Source of the DNA: Thermococcus sp. JdFR-02
Lineage (GTDB): Archaea > Methanobacteriota_B > Thermococci > Thermococcales > Thermococcaceae
Reading direction: 5' to 3'
NCBI GenBank assembly: GCA_002009975.1
Contig: MTLP01000020.1
Coordinates: forward strand, 1-61,511
Length of the DNA: 61,511 bases
The translations under genes and the position numbers were made by a program. Below, in pieces: positions 33,043 through 42,670 of the stretch. The notes below the pieces were generated by a model, which had not been told where the DNA came from, made no database searches, and saw only the letters and a program-made list of their open reading frames with translations. The first letter of the stretch is position 1, and every line of letters starts with the position of its first letter.

Positions 33043-33600
33043 ATGCCTTTTAAATTTAAAAAATTGGAAATTCCGGATGTAGTATTAATAAAGCCCAAGG
33101 TCTTTGAAGATGAGAGAGGCTTTTTTATGGAAACTTACAAAAAGTCTGATTTTGAAAAAGCTGGAATAAACGGTGAATTTATTCAGGATAATCATTCAAA
33201 ATCAAAGTATGGTGTGTTAAGGGGATTACATTTCCAGAAAGAACCCTATGCTCAGGCAAAGATTGTTAGATGCATTAGGGGAGTTATTTACGATGTTGCT
33301 GTCGATTTAAGAAAAGATTCACCAACCTTTGGGAAATATGTTGGTGTTATTCTTTCAGAATACAACAAATATCAACTCTATATTCCAAGAGGCTTTGCTC
33401 ATGGATTTGTAGTGCTGAGTGATGTTGCTGAAGTAGCTTATAAAGTAGATAATATCTATGCCCCAGATTATGAAGGAGGGCTAATTTGGAACGACCCACA
33501 TGTAGACATTCAATGGCCCATTGAGGATCCAATACTCTCAGAAAAGGACAAAAAATGGCCAACACTAAAAGAGTTAATCAAAAGAGGAGAATTGTTTTAG
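33043..33600 (+). CDS. rmlC: dTDP-4-dehydrorhamnose 3,5-epimerase
   Basis: Cupin-fold epimerase of 185 residues acting on dTDP-4-keto-6-deoxyglucose. The motifs are complete: FEDERGFFMETYKKSDF, QDNHSKSKYGVLRGLHFQ with the catalytic His, DVAVDLRKDSPTFGKY with Asp, and IPRGFAHGFVVLSD. The ATG at 33043 is preceded by GGAGGTGA. It lies 12 bases after the epimerase gene, and its stop is followed 53 bases on by rmlD. Confidence 0.96.
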   Translation: MPFKFKKLEIPDVVLIKPKVFEDERGFFMETYKKSDFEKAGINGEFIQDNHSKSKYGVLRGLHFQKEPYAQAKIVRCIRGVIYDVAVDLRKDSPTFGKYVGVILSEYNKYQLYIPRGFAHGFVVLSDVAEVAYKVDNIYAPDYEGGLIWNDPHVDIQWPIEDPILSEKDKKWPTLKELIKRGELF

Positions 33601-33653
33601 GTGAGTTGGGTTTTTATTTTTGTAACTGGGACTTAATTAATAAGGTGGTTAAG

Positions 33654-34523
33654 ATGAGAGTTGCAATAATTGGTGCAAAAGGACAGCTTGGAAGTGATTT
33701 GGTTAAGGCTTTTGGAGAAGATGCAATCCCTTTAACTCATGAAGATTTAGACGTTACAGACTTTGAGAGTTTAAAAATTTTGAACGAACTTAAGCCCGAT
33801 GTTATAATCAATACTGCTGCATATCATAAAACCGACGAATGTGAGGAGAATCCAGAAAAGACTTTCCTTGTTAATTCAGTTGGTGCTAGAAATGTAGCAC
33901 TCATATCTAAAGAAATAGATGCAATAAATGTGTACATAAGCACTGACTATGTATTTGATGGAACTAAAGGAGAGCCTTATACAGAAGAAGATGTACCAAA
34001 CCCTATAAACGTTTATGGAGTAAGCAAATATGCTGGAGAGCTCTTAGTCAAATATATAACCGACAAGCATTACATCATTAGAGTTTCGAGCCTCTTTGGT
34101 GTTGCAGGAGCTAGTGGAAAGGGAGGAAACTTCGTTGAGACAATGATAAAACTTGCAAAGGCTGGTAGAGAGATAAATGTTGTGAACGATATAGTAATGT
34201 CTCCAACCTATACGAGAGATGCAGCTTTAGCTATTAAAGAGATACTTAGAAAGAGACTACCTTATGGAATATATCACGTAACTAATGATGGCTTTTGCAC
34301 TTGGTACGAATTTGCAAAGGCGATTTTTGAAATAACTGGCATTGAGGTAAGTTTGAATCCGATAACTTCAGATAAGTTTCCAACAAAGGCTAAAAGACCA
34401 AAATTCTCGGCTCTAAGCATTGAAAAGCTAAAATCTTTTGGAATCAATATGAGACCTTGGAATGAAGCGTTAAAGGATTATTTAAGAGAGAAGGGGCATA
34501 TATATCACAGGACAAAAATCTAG
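33654..34523 (+). CDS. rmlD: dTDP-4-dehydrorhamnose reductase
   Basis: SDR enzyme of 289 residues that reduces the 4-keto group to give dTDP-L-rhamnose. It has RVAIIGAKGQLGSDLV at the start, NTAAYHKTDECEENP near residues 63-77, the STDYVFDGTKGEPYTE motif and the catalytic VYGVSKYAGE (Y-x3-K). The ATG at 33654 follows AAGGTGG; the frame is open upstream into rmlC but that part is not conserved. It closes the rml set. Confidence 0.95.
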   Translation: MRVAIIGAKGQLGSDLVKAFGEDAIPLTHEDLDVTDFESLKILNELKPDVIINTAAYHKTDECEENPEKTFLVNSVGARNVALISKEIDAINVYISTDYVFDGTKGEPYTEEDVPNPINVYGVSKYAGELLVKYITDKHYIIRVSSLFGVAGASGKGGNFVETMIKLAKAGREINVVNDIVMSPTYTRDAALAIKEILRKRLPYGIYHVTNDGFCTWYEFAKAIFEITGIEVSLNPITSDKFPTKAKRPKFSALSIEKLKSFGINMRPWNEALKDYLREKGHIYHRTKI

Positions 34524-34542
34524 TCAGATTTTGGTGAAGCTT

Positions 34543-34599
34543 ATGAGTGAAGCAAGCAAAGCTTTGTGGAAGATTACTAAAGGACGGAGATTTGAATAA
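34543..34599 (+). pseudogene. Decayed gene start, flippase-like N-terminus (copy 4)
   Basis: GGTGAAGCTT then ATG and 18 codons, MSEASKALWKITKGRRFE, then TAA. KALWKITKG is how I recall Thermococcales Wzx flippases beginning, and an intact flippase gene starts 39 bases later. It may be the stub of a replaced flippase gene. Confidence 0.5.
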
Positions 34600-34637
34600 T
34601 AGCAATCCTTAAAACCAATGAATTATTAAAATCTGAG

Positions 34638-36086
34638 ATGGTTGCTATGAACACTATCCAGAGAATAGCAAAAAACATGGCTGTGCTATTTCTTGCGAGA
34701 ATTGCTAGCACGTTATTTGGCTTTTTCTATGTAATGTACACTGCAAGATACTTAGGACCAACAAATTATGGTATTTTAGCATTCGCCTTAGCTTTAAACG
34801 GAATATTTGGGGTTATTACTAATTTTGGTTTTGATCCTTTAACCGTTAGGGAAGTTGCGAGAAATAAAAGTCTAGCTAAGAAATATTTAGCGAACGGGAT
34901 TGCTTTAAAGTTGCTTTTTGGGACTTTGACTTTTTTGGTAGTAACCTTAGTCGTTAATTTACTAGGTTATCCTGAGGTTACTGTTAAAGTTGTTTACTTA
35001 GTAACGTTTTCGACGATCATGGCCGGAGTTAATAACTTATTCAACGATATATATCAAGCATTTGAGAAGATGGAGTTTATGTCTATTGGGCAGATTTTGA
35101 GTAGTGCATTATCCTTAGCTTTTGCTTTAGTTGGGATAAAACTTAACTTAGATGTTTTGTACTTTTCAATGGTTTATCTTATTGTGAACTTGATCGTTTT
35201 GAGCTATCATATTGCTGTTATGATCTGGAAGTTCGTGATGCCGAGTATTGAAGTGGATGTGAGATTTTGGAGGAATGTTTTGAGAGAAGCATGGCCTTTT
35301 GCTCTCACAGCCATGTTTATTTCGATTTACTATTGGATAGATTCGGTTATGCTGTCATACATAAAAGGAGATGAAGTTGTTGGATGGTACAATGCGGCTT
35401 ATAGATTAGTTATTAATTTATCCTTCATTCCTGGTATTGTCAATATGGTGGTCTTTCCCGTCATGTCAATATTTCATATATCTTCAAAACACTCTTTGCA
35501 TTTAGTGTTTGAAAAGTATTTTAAATTTATGCTAGCGATTGGTATTCCCTTAGGAATTGGGACAACACTTCTAGCTGATAGAATAATAGTAACTATATTT
35601 AGCAGTGAATATATTCCATCAATACAAGCTCTTCAAGTACTTATCTGGGCAATGGTATGTGTCTTTGCAAAGCTTCCATTTGTGCGGTTGTTAGAATCAA
35701 TAGACAAGCAATCAATCGTGGCAAAAGTAACAGGGATTGGAATGGTGGAGAATGTTATTTTAAACTTAATGATAATTCCAAAATTTAGTTATATTGGTGC
35801 AAGTATTACAACACTTATAACGGAGATTACTGTTACAACTCTTGTAATTGCTTCCGTTTATAAATCCGGATATGGTATTCGGAAAAAACACTTCTTAATG
35901 TATATATCCAAGCCGTTCATTTCTAGTGGACTAATGGGATTTTTTGTTTGGAGATTATCACATGTAACAAGGAACTTGATGATACTAATAGTGTTATCTA
36001 TATTCTTATATAGTGGAGGAATGTTTATAATAAAAGGAATAGATAAGGAAGATTTGGGTTACTTAAGCAAATTAAAAGTAAGATAA
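34638..36086 (+). CDS. Wzx-type polysaccharide flippase
   Basis: Integral membrane protein of 482 residues with about 12-14 hydrophobic segments, from the MATE/MOP polysaccharide transporter group. N-terminal IQRIAKNMAVLFLARIASTL and FYVMYTARYLGPTNYGILAF are diagnostic; conserved prolines and a charged central loop follow. It should move lipid-linked repeat units across the membrane for AglB or a polymerase. The start could also be the ATG at 34647, which gives a more typical N-terminus. It ends convergent with the glycosyltransferase operon. Confidence 0.92.
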   Translation: MVAMNTIQRIAKNMAVLFLARIASTLFGFFYVMYTARYLGPTNYGILAFALALNGIFGVITNFGFDPLTVREVARNKSLAKKYLANGIALKLLFGTLTFLVVTLVVNLLGYPEVTVKVVYLVTFSTIMAGVNNLFNDIYQAFEKMEFMSIGQILSSALSLAFALVGIKLNLDVLYFSMVYLIVNLIVLSYHIAVMIWKFVMPSIEVDVRFWRNVLREAWPFALTAMFISIYYWIDSVMLSYIKGDEVVGWYNAAYRLVINLSFIPGIVNMVVFPVMSIFHISSKHSLHLVFEKYFKFMLAIGIPLGIGTTLLADRIIVTIFSSEYIPSIQALQVLIWAMVCVFAKLPFVRLLESIDKQSIVAKVTGIGMVENVILNLMIIPKFSYIGASITTLITEITVTTLVIASVYKSGYGIRKKHFLMYISKPFISSGLMGFFVWRLSHVTRNLMILIVLSIFLYSGGMFIIKGIDKEDLGYLSKLKVR

Positions 36087-36177
36087 AATAAAGCTTTAAG
36101 AGACGTAAATAGAATTAGCTTGATATCATAGAAAAATATACTTTAGAAAATTACTAATGTTATACTCAATGTTCTCA

Positions 36178-37464
36178 TTAAACATGCTTCTCTGTGTCTG
36201 TCATATTCATGATATCTTGATAAATTTTCTCTGTTTTTTTAGCTATTGCTTCATAGCTACACTTGCTTTTTATATATGCTGACAACTTTTTAGGAGGATA
36301 TCTCTTATAGTTATCTAGCATATATTCTATAGCCTTTTCCAAAGATTCAATGTCTTCAGGAGGTACTAATATTCCAAGTGTTTTCTTTATATTTTCTTCT
36401 AAAGCAGGAATGTTAGTAGCCACTACAGGAGTACCACAAGCAAGACTTTCAAAGAATGTTACACCAAATGTTTCCCATGTGGTTGGTTGTACATAGATAT
36501 GAGCATTTCTCATATATTTTGCCACATCTTTTTGTGGTTTAACTCCCAAAAACTTAATAAATTTTGCAATATTAAGATATCTTGCTAATTTTTCATATTC
36601 TTCTCTATATGGCCCATCCCCAATTATTTCAAGAAGAATATCCTGTCTTCGCTGGATAATTTTCTTGAGTGAATAGATAAGATACACTAATCCTTTTTCT
36701 GGAATAATCCGTCCTACAAAGAGTAATCTTCTATGCATGGATCTTTTCTGCTGGAACAATTTTGGATAAAATATGTCAAAATTAATTGGATTAGGTACAA
36801 CACAGAAATTGTTATATATGCCATAACTCATTATGTGTTTTTTTAAGTAGTGAGTGGGAGTAAGGATTAAGGTTGCATTTTTTAGTATAAACTTTGCCTC
36901 TATAATATCTACCCAAGAAAGGCTCCTTCTAGGAAATCCACTCCAATGCTCACTTATTACTACAGGAATGTGGTATAACTTACCTAATAATACTGCATTT
37001 ATCCCTGCATAAAACCCATGAGCATGAATTATATCTGGCTTCCAACCTTCTTTTAGTAATCTGCGAAATCCTAGTATGATACCAAATAAGGTAGGTATTT
37101 GATTGATGTATGTGATCAGTTTATTTACTCGATTAAATAATTTATTTTCTCTGCTTTTTTTAATTTTATCGCGATTATCTCTTATCTTTCGAGTAATTGC
37201 AAAATCCAGCTTTTTTAAAATTCTTGAAAATATTCCACTATATTCAATTTTAACGACTTCAATATTGTCCTCAAAGTTTTTAATTACTCTGTAAGTGTAT
37301 AAGATGCCAAAAACATCTAATGGGTGGGTAGGGTATGAATAAAGAATTTTCACTGAGTTATTTTTTGAGATTGCTTTTGCAAATTCTTTTATAAAAATAC
37401 CTGCTATTGGATTCCTATCTGAGGGATAATTGGTGGGGATGACCAATATTTTTAATTTCTTCAT
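36178..37464 (-). CDS. Glycosyltransferase family 4
   Basis: GT-B glycosyltransferase of 428 residues. It begins KKLKILVIPTNYPSDRNPIAGIF, has an acceptor-domain DIIHAHGFYAGINA and EHWSGFPRRSLSW, and the donor-domain motifs LFVGRIIPEKG, LEIIGDGPYREEY and E-x7-E ETFGVTFFESLACGTPVV. The ATG at 37464 follows GGGGGGAT; an upstream in-frame start at 37494 lies in the previous gene. The start overlaps the preceding membrane-protein stop as ATGA. It is the last gene of the minus-strand glycan operon. Confidence 0.92.
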   Translation of the reverse strand: MKKLKILVIPTNYPSDRNPIAGIFIKEFAKAISKNNSVKILYSYPTHPLDVFGILYTYRVIKNFEDNIEVVKIEYSGIFSRILKKLDFAITRKIRDNRDKIKKSRENKLFNRVNKLITYINQIPTLFGIILGFRRLLKEGWKPDIIHAHGFYAGINAVLLGKLYHIPVVISEHWSGFPRRSLSWVDIIEAKFILKNATLILTPTHYLKKHIMSYGIYNNFCVVPNPINFDIFYPKLFQQKRSMHRRLLFVGRIIPEKGLVYLIYSLKKIIQRRQDILLEIIGDGPYREEYEKLARYLNIAKFIKFLGVKPQKDVAKYMRNAHIYVQPTTWETFGVTFFESLACGTPVVATNIPALEENIKKTLGILVPPEDIESLEKAIEYMLDNYKRYPPKKLSAYIKSKCSYEAIAKKTEKIYQDIMNMTDTEKHV

Positions 37465-39164
37465 TTTGTATCCCCCCAATACACATAAACCCATAATCCC
37501 CTGTTATAGTATATTTGGTTAATTTTTTGATAAACTCGCACTTCTCTGAAATCTGATGGCGTGAATCTTTCAGTTTCATTCCATAATTTTAGATATTTAA
37601 CAACGTCCGCATAAGATAACCATATATAATAACTGTTTAGGTTATGGATAAAGATATTTTTGAAATGATCCCCCACATATTGGTTTCTAGGTGCCTCATC
37701 AGAAACACCTAAAATTGAGTTAGATGCTGCAGATATAGTAGTAGGGGAAATCCCCAATATAGGGTTGTCTGTATCTTTATTTTGAAGTAACCACTTTGTT
37801 CCAGTAAACTCCATAATTGTGAACTGCCCATTTGGAGCTTCAATGAACGGAGATGGGAGTGTATTAAATATGTGCAGAGTACTTATAAAAATGAGGAGAC
37901 TTACCCAAAGCCATCTTTTATAGTTCTTCATTACAATGTTTTTATAAAGAGCATAACCAAACATCAATTCAAGTGAAAATACACTGTATCTAATTCCTCT
38001 AAATATATCACTTCCAGTAGGTAATACAAATGTTAAGAGTATTGTCCAAATTGTTGAAGCTACAAAAATAAATATTAACAATTTGTGTTGTCTGGTTTTC
38101 TGGATATATTGTCTTTTTGATATCAATTCGAATAGAGCAAGCAAGACTACAACTCCCATTGTTATATATCCTCCAAACCATTTAAAAATGAATGTTGTTA
38201 ATTTCCAAAAAGAGAAATGGCTAATTTTAGAAACTTCTGAAATCGAAACATAATTCTCTGGAGTAACAAACCATCTTAAGACCATCATAATCCTTCTTTT
38301 CCAAAGGACAGTTCTAGAAAACCAAGAGATAAACGAAACTACAGAAAGAATCACAATTTCAGTAAGATATAGAGCATTTCTTTTATTACAGTTTGTCAAA
38401 ATGTCTAAAAATAACATTAATCCTAGAAAATATGTCCAGAACAATGAAAATAGTGGATGGAGTATCGGCAAGAATACACTAACAAGACTAAGGAGAAAAG
38501 TGGTTTTAGGTTGTTGGATTTTAAAATGTAGCAAATATAAATATAACAGTAATGGGAAAAGATTCAAAGCAAATGTATGGGGGGCTGGAGATAAAGGTGC
38601 TAAAAAAATAGAAGGGATTAGTAGGATTGAGAGAATTATGTACCTCCTTGTTGTGAGTTTAGTAAAAATGTTTTTTGTTAAGGTATATATAGATAGAACA
38701 TAGATAGCAAAAAACAGTAAATTAATGCGACCAGTTATTATTAGAAATGAGATATCAGCTAAGTATGATATTCCAATAATTATAATGTGAATTGCAGGAT
38801 AGTAATTGGTAGAGGGTATTTTACCAGTTGTAAGAATATCTATCACGTGCCCTATATGTCTAAGTCCATCCGCTCGACTAAAAAAGAAATACTTCTTCCA
38901 TAAAGGTGTAGATATGATATATAAACAGCTTGTAAGCAGAAAAAACACAAAAAACTTTTGTTGCACTTTCTTACTTATAATAACACCAACTAGTGAGAGT
39001 ACATAAATACTACTAATCAAAAAGAATATACTCTTTGCGGATGAATACGGAGATAGTTCATATCCAGAAGAAGGAGGATATAAGAGGATATTTAATGATA
39101 AGCAGACTAACAAGAGAATATCAACAATTAAGAGGAATCTTGTAATATTTTTTTGAGATATCAT
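37461..39164 (-). CDS. Polytopic membrane protein, possible GT-C transferase or polymerase
   Basis: Protein of 567 residues with about 12 hydrophobic segments and a C-terminal extracytoplasmic part of some 130 residues. An acidic first loop (FFSRADGLRHIGHVIDILTT) and TNYYPAIHII resemble the first external loop of GT-C glycosyltransferases. I do not recognise a precise family. Its position between GT4 genes suits a Wzy-like polymerase or a lipid-sugar-dependent transferase. GGAGGG lies nine bases before the ATG. Confidence 0.75.
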   Translation of the reverse strand: MISQKNITRFLLIVDILLLVCLSLNILLYPPSSGYELSPYSSAKSIFFLISSIYVLSLVGVIISKKVQQKFFVFFLLTSCLYIISTPLWKKYFFFSRADGLRHIGHVIDILTTGKIPSTNYYPAIHIIIIGISYLADISFLIITGRINLLFFAIYVLSIYTLTKNIFTKLTTRRYIILSILLIPSIFLAPLSPAPHTFALNLFPLLLYLYLLHFKIQQPKTTFLLSLVSVFLPILHPLFSLFWTYFLGLMLFLDILTNCNKRNALYLTEIVILSVVSFISWFSRTVLWKRRIMMVLRWFVTPENYVSISEVSKISHFSFWKLTTFIFKWFGGYITMGVVVLLALFELISKRQYIQKTRQHKLLIFIFVASTIWTILLTFVLPTGSDIFRGIRYSVFSLELMFGYALYKNIVMKNYKRWLWVSLLIFISTLHIFNTLPSPFIEAPNGQFTIMEFTGTKWLLQNKDTDNPILGISPTTISAASNSILGVSDEAPRNQYVGDHFKNIFIHNLNSYYIWLSYADVVKYLKLWNETERFTPSDFREVRVYQKINQIYYNRGLWVYVYWGDTK

Positions 39165-39183
39165 CTTATTACGCCCTCCTTAG

Positions 39184-40320
39184 CTACATACGCTGAAGTA
39201 CTTTTTTCCATCTCATTATTCCTTTATGTAGTGAGTGTTTCTCCTTTACCATTACATATGCATTTTTACTTATTCTATTTATCTCTTCAGGAGGAAGATT
39301 TAGAACCTCTATTATCTTATTAGCCAGATCTTCTGGAGAGATTTCTGTTAAAACAAACCCAGTTTCACCTTCCTTCACTATGTCAGGAAGTCCTCCTACT
39401 GGGGTTACTAAAACTATTGTTCCTCTACTCATTGCTTCAAGAACTGTTAAAGGTAACCCTTCACTTAAAGAGGGATGAACTAGAATCTTAAATTGTTCAA
39501 AGATTACTGGAACCTTTTCATGAGGGACCCATCCCTTAATCTTAACCTGTCTAGTTAAGTTCAACTCTTTAATATATTTAATAAGCTGATATCTTTGAGA
39601 GCCCGATCCATAAATAACAAATTCTATATCTTGTACTTTTTTTACTAGGTTTGGTATTGCTTTAACTAAAACCATTATACCTTTTTCTGGTTCAAGTCTT
39701 CCCAAATACCCGATTATATTTTTTCGCATAGAAGTTTTTTTATAACGTCTTAGGAAATTATCATCAAGATACATCAATGATCTCATTGTGAATACTTTAC
39801 TTTTATACTTATGAAGGTTTAAGAATCTGACACTACTCTCAGTCTCTGCGAGGATCAAATCAGAAAAAAAGAAGCATAAAGATTCTAAAATATAAACTAA
39901 CTTTGCAACAACTTTTGAGTTAGGATGTCTTACACTAAATACTTTATAACTAGTTCCCCCTGCAAAGGATATAATTTTCTTTTGGAATAATTTGGCTTGC
40001 AATATAAGAAAGAGTATTTTTGGAAATCCAGTTACAAAAATTACAATATCAATATTTTTAGAAAGTCTTACCAACATGAAAATACTATAAATGTATGAAT
40101 ATATTTTTTTAAAAAATAAAGATCTCGCAATTTTTTTAGTATTAGCAGAGATATCATATATAATTACATTTGGGGGTATATCTCCTAACTTTGGCATACC
40201 CTCTATAATTACATAAACGCTAGAACTGATGGTAGCCAATATTTTAAGCCTTTGCTGGATTCTATGACTAACAATGTCAAAAGGCCCCCCATACATAACC
40301 ATACACACGTTTTTTGACAT
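39184..40320 (-). CDS. Glycosyltransferase family 4
   Basis: GT-B glycosyltransferase of 378 residues. After a divergent N-terminal half with YGGPFDIVSHRIQQRL, the donor domain shows IGYLGRLEPEKGIMVLV, FVIYGSGSQRYQL, KGWVPHEKVP and SEGLPLTVLEAMSRGTIVLV with the E-x7-E pair shifted to the usual place. RBS GGAGGGAT precedes the ATG. It follows the double-domain GT gene by three bases and precedes the membrane protein by 19. Sugar specificity is unknown. Confidence 0.9.
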   Translation of the reverse strand: MSKNVCMVMYGGPFDIVSHRIQQRLKILATISSSVYVIIEGMPKLGDIPPNVIIYDISANTKKIARSLFFKKIYSYIYSIFMLVRLSKNIDIVIFVTGFPKILFLILQAKLFQKKIISFAGGTSYKVFSVRHPNSKVVAKLVYILESLCFFFSDLILAETESSVRFLNLHKYKSKVFTMRSLMYLDDNFLRRYKKTSMRKNIIGYLGRLEPEKGIMVLVKAIPNLVKKVQDIEFVIYGSGSQRYQLIKYIKELNLTRQVKIKGWVPHEKVPVIFEQFKILVHPSLSEGLPLTVLEAMSRGTIVLVTPVGGLPDIVKEGETGFVLTEISPEDLANKIIEVLNLPPEEINRISKNAYVMVKEKHSLHKGIMRWKKVLQRM

Positions 40321-40323
40321 TTG

Positions 40324-42669
40324 TTATCCCTCCACCTTTAGAATGTAATTTATCATTTTTTTCCATTCTTTCGTGACACTTATCATACTAAAATTATCAT
40401 AAGCAGTTTTTTTAGCAATTCGCCAAATTTTTTTACGTAATTTCTCATTCTTAGCAAGCTGAAGCGCCTTTAGATAGGAGTTAGTGTCTGCTTTGGTTAA
40501 TATAATCCCATTTTTCATATTTAGTAGATATCTAGACGTCGCTTTACTATTAAGGATTATCAAGGTTCGTCCTAGTGATAATGCTTCTATTTCTGCTCTA
40601 CCAAACTCATGCTGAAATGAAATTACTAAATCGATCAGTGACGATAAATATTCTAAAAGTAAATCCCTATTGACACTTCCAATATGGGCAACATTTGATA
40701 TCTTTTGAAGTTTTCTTTTATATGGTCCTTCTCCAAATATGTAAAATTTTAGTTCATTCCCAAATATTTTCAAACTTTCTTTACAAACATTTTCAAGTAG
40801 TGGAGCATTTTTTTCTTCTGTCAATCTTCCAATAAATGCTACGTTTATACCTTTTTTATTTCTCTTCATTTTTCTAGAGGTTAAATAGAAGAGCCTATCT
40901 TCGACAGGAGGGCCAATTATTCTAATTTTTTCACAAGGAATTCCAAAACGTTTCATTCCATCTTTAATCAATACACTTTGTGCTCGTATCAAATCTGCTC
41001 TCCAAGCAACATAAAGATAAATTGGATAAGTTAATTTTGTTATTATTGTCCTTACTTTTTCAATAAACCAATTATTATATCGAATTAAATATGGTGAATA
41101 CCATGGTCTAACATTGCCCTCTGCGTACAATATTTTAATATTTGCTCTTGTAAGTAAGGCCAATAACATTGGAATTAGTCCTGTTTTTGGCTGTAAAATA
41201 ACAATAATTTTTGTACCTGTAGAATTTTTGAGATACTTCGTTACTATTTCAAATGCAATTAAAAAGCTCGCTACTATAGCTAGTATCTTCACCAAGAAGT
41301 AGTCAAGTTTGGTTTTTGGAGGGTATTTCTTTAATGCTGACATACGAATTTGATGAATAATAAATTTATCGTTTATCTTAATAATTCTTTTGTAACTTCC
41401 ATAATATGGGCTCATAAACACGACCCTATACCTATCAGATAAGCCTAAAGCTACAAGATAATATGAAACTTCTGCTCCAGCTGCTCTTCTGCTACCTACT
41501 TCTAGTAAACCTGGAGAGATAAAAAGGACATCAGGATTAAAATTGCCCATTTCATCTTCCCCAATGACATTTTTATATAATTTAATATACTTTATTGCTA
41601 TATTTTCCCAAGTAAACTGTTCTCCATATCTCCTAATTTTCTCTCTGTCCCACTCTTTTTCTAATGCAATTAAAATCTTTTCTGCCAAATCTTGCGGATT
41701 AGCAGGCTCTACTAATAGACCATAGTCTTTGGAGGAGATTATCTCTGGAACTGTGCCAACAATGCTACCCACAAACGGGATCCCACTAGCTAAGGCCTCC
41801 AACATAACAATCGGAAACGTTTCTCGTATGCTAGGCATAACAAATATATCTGAAGCACAAAACCACAAAGGCAATTCTTCCTCAGGTATATATCCTGTTA
41901 GTGTAACATATTTCTCAATTTTGAGCTTCTTTATCATTTTTTCCAACTGTTCTTTTAGTGGACCCTTTCCCCCAATATAGAAGCGAACGTTAGGATATCG
42001 CTTTATTATCTTAGGAATGGCTTCAATTAAGTATTGATACCCTTTCCGTTCAACAAGACGTCCAACTCCAAAGACTATCTTTTTATCCAAAGGTAACCCC
42101 AAAGCTCTTCTGCATTCTAGTTGGTTGCTAATTTTGAATTTATTTACGTCTACAAAATTATAAACAACAGCGATCTTTTCTGGTTTAAGAATATCAATTT
42201 CAAGAAGTTGTCTTTTCCAATATTCTGAGAGAGCTATTATCTGTGTGGTTTTATTTAGTATATATCGTCTAATACCTTTTACAAAGTTATTGCTGTTTAA
42301 ATACTCCATATGAAGTAAACTAGAATGAATATGAAAAATAAATGACACTCCTAAAATTTGTCCCCAAAGACCATAAGCGGCATTTTCCCAAAAGCTGATA
42401 CCTCTTCCTACATGAGCGTGAATAATAATTTTCTTACCTTCTTTCTTATACTTCTTTATAAGTTTTGAGAGTCTAACAAAATTAGCAAGAAATCTCACAA
42501 CTTTTTTAGAAACTTCTTCCGTCAAATTCGAAGTTTTGTCCACTTTATGAGCTTCAACCCTTTCAACAATAATGCCTTCTTTAGTCAGTTTTTCTTCTAG
42601 AGTTTTCCCATACGTTTGTATTCCACCGACTCCGGAGGGAATTATATTGATGACAACTAAATTTTCCAT
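40324..42669 (-). CDS. Fusion of two GT4-type glycosyltransferase domains
   Basis: Single frame of 781 residues, about twice the family length. Domain 1 (1-373) has PSGVGGIQTYGKTL, FGVGRLVERKGYQYL, FYIGGKGPLKEQL and RETFPIVMLEALASGIPFVG. Domain 2 (from about 374, MGNFNPDVLFISPGL) has RRAAGAEVSYYL, AFIGRLTEEKNAPLL, FYIFGEGPYKRKL and a weaker EFGRAEIEALSLGRTLII. A GGGGAAGATGAA stretch before Met374 could allow internal initiation, giving the second domain on its own. The enzyme might add two sugars in succession. It begins one base after the sulfatase-like gene stop. Confidence 0.88.
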   Translation of the reverse strand: MENLVVINIIPSGVGGIQTYGKTLEEKLTKEGIIVERVEAHKVDKTSNLTEEVSKKVVRFLANFVRLSKLIKKYKKEGKKIIIHAHVGRGISFWENAAYGLWGQILGVSFIFHIHSSLLHMEYLNSNNFVKGIRRYILNKTTQIIALSEYWKRQLLEIDILKPEKIAVVYNFVDVNKFKISNQLECRRALGLPLDKKIVFGVGRLVERKGYQYLIEAIPKIIKRYPNVRFYIGGKGPLKEQLEKMIKKLKIEKYVTLTGYIPEEELPLWFCASDIFVMPSIRETFPIVMLEALASGIPFVGSIVGTVPEIISSKDYGLLVEPANPQDLAEKILIALEKEWDREKIRRYGEQFTWENIAIKYIKLYKNVIGEDEMGNFNPDVLFISPGLLEVGSRRAAGAEVSYYLVALGLSDRYRVVFMSPYYGSYKRIIKINDKFIIHQIRMSALKKYPPKTKLDYFLVKILAIVASFLIAFEIVTKYLKNSTGTKIIVILQPKTGLIPMLLALLTRANIKILYAEGNVRPWYSPYLIRYNNWFIEKVRTIITKLTYPIYLYVAWRADLIRAQSVLIKDGMKRFGIPCEKIRIIGPPVEDRLFYLTSRKMKRNKKGINVAFIGRLTEEKNAPLLENVCKESLKIFGNELKFYIFGEGPYKRKLQKISNVAHIGSVNRDLLLEYLSSLIDLVISFQHEFGRAEIEALSLGRTLIILNSKATSRYLLNMKNGIILTKADTNSYLKALQLAKNEKLRKKIWRIAKKTAYDNFSMISVTKEWKKMINYILKVEG

Positions 42670-42670
42670 G

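Noticed and set aside
36087-36177. Terminator hairpin between the convergent flippase and GT genes
   Set aside because: The region is A/T-rich without a clear stem; archaeal termination may use T runs, but none can be singled out.
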